A DNA stretch of 64,000 bases, taken from the NCBI GenBank assembly GCA_030549495.1, contig JAUIRK010000008.1, forward strand, positions 372,001 through 436,000, given 5' to 3'. Both the position numbers and the translations under genes were made by a program. The first letter of the stretch is position 1. Each line of letters starts with the position of its first letter. Positions 46,838 to 58,800 of this stretch are shown here, piece after piece. The stretch comes from Nectonema munidae (lineage: Eukaryota > Nematomorpha > Nectonematoida > Nectonematidae). Under the pieces are notes generated by a model, which made no database searches, had not been told where the DNA came from, and worked only from the letters and a program-made list of their open reading frames with translations.

Positions 46838-49800
46838 GTTTGCTCCTTTATTAATCTTTTATTTTCCAACTTAAAATGCCGTGTTACTCTTCGCAGCGAG
46901 ACACCAATTAGAATGGAGAGAGTGGAAACGCTAAAAATATTGCAGATATGCCTGGTTCCTCTCAATATTTTGATACATATAGGTAGGCTATGCGAAGTGT
47001 GACAAATAAACGGTCCCTTTTATCGGGGACGAGGAATCCCGCGTTGGACACCCAAATCGTGAACAATGTCGTGTTGCCGCAGTAAGAAGTCATCTGCAAG
47101 AAGACACTTGCTAACGAGAATCACATCACATCCTTAAGAAGGAAAAGAGAATTAGATTCAAGACAAAAAAAGACTTTTTAATTAATTGAATGAAAAAAAA
47201 GCTAAATTTTATCATTCTAAAAATATATGATAATTAAAACGTAAACTACAATGAAGAAACAAAATATTAAATCTAAAATTAGATGAGGGAAAAAAGACAT
47301 TAGTTTACCTTACTATTTCTCACAGAACCCTTAGGGCGTTTTAACGGAACACCGGTTGAGAAACACTGATGTAGAATTACCCCGGATAAGAAGTCTAACT
47401 TTTGAAATTTGTGCTGTAAAAAGACGACAAATATTTTTAGGCTTTCCGACTTTTTTTAGGTCTACCGCTTTTTGAAATTTTTCACAGCTTTTGAATGCTA
47501 AAATTTTTATTGGCACACGTTGAGCATATGCATCCTGTGCTTAATATTTGTTTTGTTTGTTTTTTTTTTACTTTTTTTCATCGATTTATGATTTTACATA
47601 AATATTTAAATTATGTAAACCAATTTTTACTCCCTGAAGAATGAGTGATAATAAAAATAAAACAAAAAGTAGCTACGACAACTGTTTTAAAGAAGAATGG
47701 ATTCAAAAATTTGAATTTATTATTACTAAGTCCAAATTAGGTTCTTCCCATGCATTTTGTCTTACTTGCAAAAAAAGCATAAAAAAATTTTAGGGTCCAT
47801 GAGTCGTTTTCGAAAAAAAGTCTACCGCTTTGGTCTTCTCTGAGGTTGGCAACTATGCAATTATAAACAGATTATTAATCAGAGGTCTGGCAAGACCTCC
47901 GGGGAGACAACTCGCAAAACTTGCCAGCCTTATTATATATTTAAATGTGTAAATCGTAAAATGCTTAAAAAATATACTTAAAATAAAAATTTTCAAAAAT
48001 TATTTTACATACATATTGAAAGACACATTTCAAAAATTCTACCTAAAAGTTCAAAAAATTTAACTTTGAAATTGCAGTTTTATTTCATAAAAACTATATG
48101 ATTGGTGGAAATGTTTATGTAATATATAATAATAATAATACTACTACTACTACTACTACTACCAATACTACTTTTTGAAAATTTTTACTTGTTTGATTTG
48201 AAGAAAGAATTAAACTGTTTTTCAATATTTCTTTTTCATGATATATATATCATTAGAAAGCTTATCGTTTGCTACATACTCTAGAATAATTTATTTTTGC
48301 AAAAGTTTTAACAAATTTTAATAAATGGACTTTACTTCGAAAAATTTTGTCTAAATTTTTGAAAAAATTACGGACCACCTTTTTGTTTAAGCATAATGTG
48401 AAGATTTTAAAAAAAAATTGAATGAAAATGAGACCACCTTTTTGTTTAAGCATAATGTGAAGATTTTAAAAAAAATTGAATGGAAATGATATCATTGGAA
48501 AGGTATACTCTTTGTGGTTAACATAGGCTAGGTTATACAAATAAATATATTTTCATTTTTCCAAAATCTGCTTTTATGTGAGGTCAGTCAAGTTTTATCT
48601 AGTTTCAAAAAATACCAATAATAATTAACGTTCTTAATTTATATAATATTTTTTCAATATTTTATATTCACAAAGGTAAAATATGATTTTTTACATTTTA
48701 AAATTTCATAGTTGAAGAAAACTGTCGAAAATTAATATATATTTTTTACTTTTTATGGGTCAGTAGTATAGGTCAGTATAATGTTTTTCTAATAAATTTA
48801 AAATTATTTTTGAAGTAAAAAATGTTGATCGAATGTACAAGATTTGAAGCTATACTCTTTGTGGGTAAAATACGCTAGGTTTTACAAATAAATATATTTT
48901 TATTTTTTTCAAAATCCGCTTTTATGTGAGGTCAGTCAACTTTTATTTAGTTTCAAAAAATACCAATAATTAACGTGATGAGTTTATATATTATTTCTTC
49001 AAAATTTAATATTCACAAAGGTAGAATATGGTTTTTAACATTTTAAAATGTCATAGTTAAATAAAACTGTCGAAAATTAATATTTATTTTTTACTTTTTA
49101 TGGGTCAGTAGTATAGGTCAGTATAATATTTTTCTAATAAATTTTAAATTATTTTTCAAGTGAAAAATGTCGATTAAATGTATGAGTTTTGTTTGATAAT
49201 CGTAGTTTACTTTTATTTAGTTTAGATACAACCTTTCTAATTTTTAACGAAGGACATTCGTTATATTTATACCGACAGTGTGCGAGGAATAAATCACATT
49301 ATTGATTGATTTTAGAGCATAATTATGCGAAGAAAGATTAATACATGTTGCATTACGCGTTTGTGAGCGCAGTGAATTCTTATCTCACATACGCTTCACC
49401 ACATCTTTAGCACGCGCGTGTGGTTTATTAAGTCGATTGAATGTACGAATTTTGTTGGATAATCGTAGTCTACTTTTATTTAGTTTAGATACAACCTTTC
49501 TAATTTTTAACGAAGGGCATTCGTTATATTTATACCGACAGTGTGCGAGGAATAAATCACATTATTGATTGATTTTAGAGCATAACTATGCGAAGAAAGA
49601 TTAACACATGTTGCATTACGCGTTTGTGAGCGCAGTGAATTCTTATCTCGCATACGCTACACCACATCTTTGGCACGCGTGTGTGGTTTATTTTATCGGG
49701 CTAGTGTACGCTTAGTTTATTTGTAGTGTTCTTAGCTTAAATCTTAGTCAAATATTAAAACGCTTATAACTTTCACATTTCTCAACAAAATGCATCATGC

Positions 49801-52800
49801 GATATACCAAATTAAAGCATTTTTTATGGGCTTTCAGAATACATTACTTATATCATAAGTACTTAAGAAATACCTTTTACTGTTTTTATTTTCCATGAGC
49901 TTCATACCATTAATTAGCAGATAAGGGATGCATTTTAAACTAAAGCTCCTTTCATTAGGACAAATTTTTACCTATATTATGTGACAATTTCCAGCACAAT
50001 TATAAAGCGACTCTACTCTCAGAATCTAAATTTATTTGTAGATTTTTATAAAATAGTATTAGTTTTTCCATTTTTTTATAAATTAACCTTCGTTTTTTTA
50101 TTGGTCAGTATAATCTTTTTCTAATAAATTTTAAATTATTTTTGAAGTGAAAAATGTAGATCGAATGTACAAGTTTTGTTGGATAATCGTAGTCCACTAT
50201 TTATTTTTAGATTTTTATAAAATCATTTTAGTTTTGGGTTTTTTATAAATTAACATTAGTTTTTTACTTCTTTTGATTTAATCATCCAAAATTTAAGTGC
50301 GGGTTTGATTTACACTTTGATTCGAAAAAAATATGTTTTGGATAAATATTATTTTTATTATTGTTTACTGCATATAAATTTCTAAAGAGAAGATAAATAG
50401 ATCAAAATATGTGTTTTAATCAATTTTTCTCAATAAGTATTGAAGCTATGAGGTAGCAAAATATGAACAGAAAGTTTGATATTTTTTGATTTTTTAAAGA
50501 ATATTTTTTGATTCTTTGATCACAGAATTTTATTTTGATTATTTGACAAATATAATATTTAAAATCGTGCAAATTGCAAAGTATAGGTATTTTAAACAAA
50601 ACAGTAATATATTTGAAGAAATATTTTTTCAGTATAAAGAGTTTAGAAAACTCTTCTCTAATATGTAATGATATATTCTCATAACCTGTACGGTTGAACG
50701 CGGGTAGACAACTTGCGTGTTATCTCCAACCCGTATATTACGATGATTCTTCTCCAACCTGTATTCTACGATGATTCATCTCCAAACTATATACTACGAT
50801 GATTCATCTCCAACCTGTATACTACGATGATTCATCTCCAACCTGTATACTACGATGATTCATCTCCAACCTGTATACTACGATGATTCATTTTCAACCT
50901 GTATTCTACGATGATTCATCTCCAAACTATATACTACGATGATTCATCTTCAACCTGTATACTACGATGCTTTCTATTCCAAGTACTAATGACTAGAAAG
51001 ACAATGTTCAATTTTATGTTCACATTCTGCTAGATGTAAGATTTGATATACCTCATTCGGGGAGACGATGCTACATAAGTTATTACCTATATACATTATA
51101 CCTGTATACTACGTTGGTTCATCTCCAACCTGTATACCGCAATAATTCATCTCCAACCTATATAATATATTTTATCAAATAATCAAAATAAAATTCTGTA
51201 ATCAAAGAATCGAAAAATATTCTTTAAAAAATCAAAAATATCAAACTTTCTGTTCATATTTTGCTACCTCATACGATGTTACAAAAGTTATTACCTATAC
51301 TTTACAATTTACATAATTTTAAATATTATATTTGTCAAATAATCAAAATAAAATTCTGTAATCAAAGAATCGAAAAATATTCTCTAAAAAATCAAAAAAT
51401 ATCAAACTTTCTGTTCATATTTTGCTACCTCATACGATGTTACAAAAGTTATTACCTATACTTTGCAATTTGCACGATTTTAAATATTATATTTGTCGAA
51501 TAATCAAAGAATCGAAAAATGTTCAAATAAAAAAATATTTATTCTTTTTAAATATATCGTTGGCTCCCCTTACTTTTAAAATTGAAAGATAAACCTAGTC
51601 TTCAATAATTAATTCTTATCAAATTATGCACATACGAAACTAAAAGTAAGGGGAGCCAACGATATATTTAAAAAGAATAAATATTTTTTTATTTGAACAT
51701 TTTTCGATTCTTTGATTATTCGACAAATATAATATTTAAAATCGTGCAAATTGCAAAGTATAGGTAATAACTTTTGTAACATCGTATGAGGTAGCAAAAT
51801 ATGAACAGAAAGTTTGATATTTTTTGATTTTTTAGAGAATATTTTTCGATTCTTTGATTATAGAATTTTATTTTGATTATTTGACAAATATAATATTTAA
51901 AATTTTGTAAATTGTAAAGTATAGGTAATAACTTTTGTAACATCGTATGAGGTAGCAAAATATGAACAGAAAGTTTGATATTTTTGATTTTTTAAAGAAT
52001 ATTTTTCGATTCTTTGATTACAGAATTTTATTTTGATTATTTGATAAAATATATTATATAGGTTGGAGATGAATTATTGCGGTATACAGGTTGGAGATGA
52101 ACCAACGTAGTATACAGGTATAATGTATATAGGTAATAACTTATGTAGCATCGTCTCCCCGAATGAGGTATATCAAATCTTACATCTAGCAGAATGTGAA
52201 CATAAAATTGAACATTGTCTTTCTAGTCATTAGTACTTGGAATAGAAAGCATCGTAGTATACAGGTTGAAGATGAATCATCGTAGTATATAGTTTGGAGA
52301 TGAATCATCGTAGAATACAGGTTGAAGATGAATCATCGTAGTATACAGGTTGGAGATGAATCATCGTAGTATACAGGTTGGAGATGAATCATCGTAGTAT
52401 ACAGGTTGGAGATGAATCATCGTAGTATATAGTTTGGAGATGAATCATCGTAGAATACAGGTTGGAGAAGAATCATCGTAATATACGGGTTGGAGATATA
52501 TATATATATATAAATATCCTGTCTTTATCACCACCCATTAGAAGATAATAAAAATTGTATTACTTTTTTCAAACGAGATTTTCCTGTGAAACTTTAGTCA
52601 CGCTAGAATTTAGTGTCATAAGTAGTGTAAGGAAGTGGTATATTTAGAAGTCATTTATGTCGCTGCGTGGAACGAATTGTAGTGCCTTTTTTAGCTTTGT
52701 ATTTTCTAGTCTTTTTCTTAACATAATAAATTCAAAATGAAATAAATGTCTTCAATAAAGAAATATCGTGATATTTGCTAAGCTTTTCGTTTATATTGGA

Positions 52801-55800
52801 AAGTATAATATGATATAATATATAAGCTTTTCGTATATACTGGAAGGACAAACATCATTCGGATTAAAAAGCGTTTTATTCTTTTTTGCTTAGAAATCTG
52901 AATCGGAGATTTTAAAAGGATATGTGTGTCCGTATCTAATAAAATTTGGGATGCGGAATCAGAATCATGTTTAAAAATATTAGACTTTGTATTTTAACAT
53001 TTAATGTTGGAAAAGAGCCTGAAATTTTGCAAAGATTTTATAAAGCTTCTCTTTGAGCGTCTCTTTCAATTTTAATTGCTATGTTTAATATGCTTAATTA
53101 AAATGTTTTTAATTGCTGCTTTTAAATAGTCTTTTTTTATAATTTAAATAAGGGCTTTAATAAAGATTGGATCCCCCTTTTATTATTTTATTTCATTTCT
53201 GCAAATGAATTCTTTTTATTCAGAGGACCAAGTAAATTTACATATAACTTTCGAGATGGATTTTTATTGGAGATATTTTGTTTAAGTAGATGGTGTGAAA
53301 ATACATGTAGGCCATAAAGCAAAGGCTGGTTGCATATAAGCCAAATAAATAATAGGAAGGATAAAAATTAATGGGCGTAAATTCATTATGTAGAATCACC
53401 TTGACACAATTATCATTGCTATAGTTTTTCATTTGTTTTTAAAAATAAACTAATTTTATTTGAAGAACACAATTTTAAATCGATCTGCTTATCATAATGC
53501 GATTTGAATCAAACGATGTTAGCCAAATCCAATATTTTATAAACGTGAATAGAAAAAATCACGTGATATCCATAAATTCCCATAATTTTTTGTATAGTAA
53601 ATGATTAGGCATGATTTTTTTTTGTTAAAACCACTTGCGTAATCTATTTTAATTAGGATTTTTGATCTCAGTCATTTTTTGATGAGAAAGTTTCTTCTTT
53701 TTGGTTTTTTAATTAGATCCATTTTGAGCCATTGAAATTATATCCTTCAAGATATTTATAAATATTTCAACATTCACTTGCAAAATGGTACTATGACATT
53801 TCGTAGACAAACAATTAGTTGGTGGACATTGCCAATTGGTGAAAGGGGTGGGGGGGGGGGGGGGAGTTTCTGTCAAATAATTTTTTGTTAATCATCGTTT
53901 CGCTCTTTAACTAGTTAATAACTTGTTATTGTACTGAATGCTGTGTAGCTCGTCGTTAAACACCTGTCGTAAACATTCCAACACTTTTCTGGCCAGTATC
54001 ATGCTTTAAAGCAATGACTTCTTGAAAGATGTTTCAGACCAGAGTTCAATGCCACCAGATGCTGCACAAGCGTATCATGCATTTATTGGGTTCTTTTTGA
54101 GATTTTTCCTCGTCTAGATTAGATGCACTGTCTCTCGGGGCTAAAAATAATAATTACTATTAAAATGAAGTATTCAAGTGGATTTAACTAAAATGTGGAG
54201 TGCACTCGTTTGATCTTTGTGTGTTTTGTGTAGGCCAATTACAATCTTTTATTTTCTTTTTTCAGTCATTTCAAGGCAGTCATGGAAGAGCATATCTCTT
54301 TGAATCAGTGTAAGTTCCATTTTACACTTGTACGCATGCACGTCCATTCTTTTTAGCCAGGATAAAGATTCATTATCCTTTATGTACATTTGTGAAATGA
54401 ATTTTTTATGTAACATACAGTAGTTTTAAAAGATGTTATTACTAACTTGTAATTGTATTATTAGAAGTCCGACCAAAAGTCAATAAAGTCAAATCATCCA
54501 TTATTCTTTTTTTTTTGTTCTATAAAAAGTAGAAAATGATTTCATGGTAAAGTTCGTTTAAAGAAAAAATTCAAAAAGAATATCTTACTCAAATATTCTA
54601 AAAAAATTGTTTTTTAAATATCAATCGTGACATTTTAAAATTTCTTCAGTTACAAAACTGATTGCTCAATCGCTTCAGAATCTCTTATTAAAAGATTATT
54701 TTCTATGCTGAATGAACTTTTATGCAATGATAGAAACCTTTGCCCTTCAAATATTATTTAAATACATAATCAATAATAAACAAAAAGAGTAAAGTTTCAA
54801 ACAAATTTATTTAAACAAAATGAATTTTCGACTCCACGAGACTTTATCAAGTCAAAGTACTAATTGTAGAAGATGTAAATGCTTTGAATTTAAAAGAGTT
54901 AAGTGTTAGGGTTAGGGTTAGGGTTTTCTGAACTAAGAAAAATTAATAATTAATTAATAAACAAATTAATAAATTTGTTTGAAACTTTACTCTCTTTTAG
55001 AACAAATGACTCTTCAGTACTTTACTTATTATTATGACGCCACTTATATTATTTGTAAAAATTATAAAGTTTAGTTTCAAACTAAACAATTTTAATTATA
55101 AATAAACATAAAAATGATTTTTTGTTTAATAAATTCTTCTCAGTAAATATTAGCGAAAGTTTTCTCCTTTTTTTCTGAAATTATATTAGCCCTTTTAGAA
55201 TTAATGATTCGCAGGTGGATTCTTTTTAGTCCTCTCATCATTCTGGTGTTTTTGAATGTTTTTACATAACTATTCATTCTAATGCCTGCTATCGTTTTAC
55301 ATCCTATTAAAATTTGATATTGGCGCTCTTTGTGTGAGAATATATTGATTGTTGAGGGGACAGATGAAAACTTCTGCACATCCGATGTTTAAAATGCCGA
55401 ATTTCGAAAATTTGATTCCATTTTGTTGATAAGCGAAGAAGCGAGAAGATTAACAGCATTCGTCAGGACATTGGGGACTCCGGTTTCTAAGACTGGGCTT
55501 TATTATTGTTAAAGAATACAATATTTCCCCCAACATTTAATTTTTTATTACAATTTATTTACCAAACAACAATCAATCTCACAGTGTGCAACATTCTTCT
55601 AAGTTATGAACGAAAAAAGAATATTGAAAGTGCATTCAAAAATTGTTTCACTTTAACATAGGGAAAATAAACGTTTTAACTTTTTGATTTCTTACTTATT
55701 TTCAAAATGTCGAATTTGTTGCGTAATCAAAGAAAAGTGTCACTTCCAGGCGAATCAAGTAATTAACACCTATAAATTATGATTAGACGCTAGTTATACC

Positions 55801-58800
55801 GAAGACGCATGCTACTAAATATATGATAAAGGTTCAAAATGATTAAATTTAACCAATCAGATAGCAGATTTTTGCATAGTCAAAATAAATTCGTTCAAGA
55901 AATGTTCCAAATAATTGCTTACTTTCCCCTGTAATTTGATTGGTTGAAATAAAAGTATTCACAATTTTTATCTAATCAGATCAAAGAGTTTGCCTAGTGC
56001 GCCTTCCCATTACAAGAAAGACCCTGTCTTTTTTTAATCCTCATCAGTATACAGTTTTATGGAAACTTATCCGTATAAGCCACTACAAAATGTAGTTTAC
56101 ATTTTTTTTAAATATATGAACAGGTATTGCATTAAAAAAGTATTTTCTCCTGGAAAATAATCCTGTCTAAACTCAAATGACTAAAATTTTCTGCTTGTAC
56201 TATATTTTTGTAAAAATATTTTAATTTATATAGCATGAATCTAAAAGTGAAAGACAATGAATTTATAGAAAAATTAAAGCTAGCTTTAAAAAACAATTTT
56301 TTAGTGGACAAAAAGTCTGGGCTATAGTTAACAAACAATAGTGAGTTTGTATATAAGTACATTTAAACTAATTACACTTTTATTGACAAAAAAACTTTTC
56401 AACTGCACAGTATACAGAATTCTTTTTTCATTTGTTTTCTGTTTGGGGCATATTGCTTTATTACAAACATTACATCTTGATCGTGTAGATTTTTTACAAA
56501 AAAAACAATTTTTAGGGCATGGGATAGAACTTTTAGTTTGATTTTCATGATTTTTAATCCCAAAGTAATCCCACATTTTTTATTTCGCTGTTCAAATTTT
56601 TCTATTCAAGCTTTCACATGCTTTAAAAAAGTAAGTAAAACTGGACATCGATTTGTTTTACGAGGACAAGTAAACTCTTCTAGTATGGAGTCCATGGTAT
56701 CAACACCTCCTTTTGTGTGATTATAATCAATTATAATGTTTGGCTTATTATATTCATTCAAGATCTCTACTTTGGATTGCGAAGAACTGAGTAAAAGAAC
56801 ATTTTTGTCTTTCTTGGAACAAATGAGCTCAAACAAATTTTGTTTCTATGATCATAAAGCGTCAATAAAGAAGGAACTTCTCTGCTTTTTACAGTTTTGA
56901 AAACAACAGGGATCTCTTTTTTGTTTGCTCTGATGGTTCCAAGGAGAGTTAAAAAAAATTTCAAAAGATCTACTGCAAGACTATGTGAAGTAAAAAATCG
57001 GTCTATAATGACTTCGCGTCCACTATCTTCATATGGTATAAGAAGTTTGGTGACAACATCACTTGAAAGATTTTTATGAACAGAACTGTCTTTCTTTTTT
57101 CCAGAATATATATAAGAATTTAATGCAAATCCACTTGTAGATTCGCACGCCCAAAAAATTTTAATGCCATATTTTCGAGGCTTTGATGGCTTGTAGGTTC
57201 TACCTGGAATTTTTCCTCTATATCCCACAAGCTGCTCCTCTACGGTAATGAAAGCTTCTGGAATATAGTACTTGCGAAGACTTGTATTGAAAATACTCCA
57301 AACTTCAGAATAGCAGCCAAACAATGACTTTTCTTCCTTTCCTCTCTATTACGATAATTATCAAATCTTAGCGCTGTTAGAAGAAATTTAAGTCTTGTTA
57401 CACCATTTACAGCCCTATAAAAAGGACGACTATCTTTAGGTGACCATAACTCTTGTAAATCACTCATGTTGTCTCTATCACTTCCAGCTCTAATTAAAAG
57501 ACCATCATACGTAAAGTTTTTGATATAATTAAGATACATTGCGTTCTTTCTAGCAGACATGAAATTATAACGTTAGCTTTACGATTAGTAAACTTCATAA
57601 TAGTTCTAATAATTATTTCAGAATAAAAAAGATGGAACGAATCTTTTTCATTTACCAAATTCGTTAATGTTTTTGATTCACAATTGAGAATGTTTCTTGC
57701 TCGTGTTCTCTTCTCAAAAGGTATGCTAGAATATTTTATTTTGCCACAAGTAGAAATTGAGGAAAAGTCTTCATCATCATTATCATCCTCGGAATCTTCG
57801 AAAAAAACTCGTATACACCTTCTTCATCTTCAACTTCAGTGTCTTCAGCGGGGAGATCATTTTCAAAAAAAATCACCATTTCCTCATCACTCTCTTCTTG
57901 ACTTTCATCAGGATAAATTTCAGACGAAACAATTTTTTGAAGGAAAACGAGTTATTATGCATTCTCTACAAAAATAAGCAACAGAAAAAACTTACAAAAA
58001 ACTCTATAATGAAAAACAAAAAAGATGTGTGATGCTACAAAATGTAGTTGCGCATACGGATGGAGATGATTTATCGACTAACCTGTCACAGACAACAATT
58101 GAAGATGAAATAGACATCGTCATAGCAGGAAATAATATCACTGTTAAAAGTTTTACGATAAGAGATAAAAACCGAAAGTGTAACTACAAATTGTAGCAGC
58201 ATATGCGAATGAGGGTTAATATATATGCAGTAGACTTCGTTAAAGCCGAACACCATGGTGAAAAAATAATTGCCCGACTTAGAACAAAGTCCGGTATTAT
58301 GAGTTATAAATATTTTTCAAAAGAATCTTGTTATTCCTAGAAAAAATAAAATATATTATAAAGAAAAACAAAGAAAATTTATTGAAAATTAAAGAAAGAT
58401 TTCAAAAAAAAGTCCTAATATCACTTTGTTTGAGATTTGATCATTTTTCATTTAAGTACGTTCTATATATTCAGAGTACTCAAAAACTTTGTTCATGTCT
58501 GCCAAACTTTTCATTTGAAAAGAGTATTTTTTAAGAATATCTATTGCTGCTGATGCTTCTTTTGCTTTAATGATCTTTAATTCTGTTTCATCATCTTCAC
58601 ATCAGTCGCTTCTTCAAAAGTTTCGTCTAAAGATTCAATAATTTCTTTATCAGAAATTTCATTGTTTGTGCAAGTTATTTCACAATCAACCTCTATATAA
58701 TGGTTCACGTTACCCAAATCTTTGTTTAAACACTCTGAAAGGTTTTTCCAAATATTGTTTAATTCAATACTTTGATTTGATTCGATACGTCTGTGAGCAT

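Larger units (their letters stand above)
50721..52498. repeat. Near-perfect 1.78-kb palindrome
   Basis: Left arm 50721-51578 and right arm 51641-52498 (about 858 bp each) are reverse complements with very few differences, around a 62-bp AT-rich loop (51579-51640). Position x pairs with 53219 - x. Each arm holds the 28-bp minisatellite on the outside and an approximately 161-bp unit (cctcatacgatgttacaaaag) repeated towards the loop. Another copy of that unit, in right-arm orientation, lies outside at about 50446-50600. No transposase is present and no target duplication was seen. The whole structure lies inside YPEL intron 1 and would fold into a long hairpin if transcribed. Confidence 0.93.

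Noticed and set aside
46685-47002. 105-codon ORF taken as a gene of its own
   Set aside because: Only codons 16-51 are real (YPEL exon 1). The rest reads upstream sequence and intron.
50723-50972. CRISPR-like array of 28-bp repeats
   Set aside because: The units are directly adjacent with no spacers, in a eukaryotic intron. It is a minisatellite.
51261-51958. Two identical 80-codon ORFs on opposite strands
   Set aside because: They are the mirrored arms of the palindrome. The sequence is repeat DNA of low complexity, and the frames lack any protein features.
54906-54923. Chromosome end (telomere)
   Set aside because: Only three units, inside a gene intron with unique sequence on both sides.
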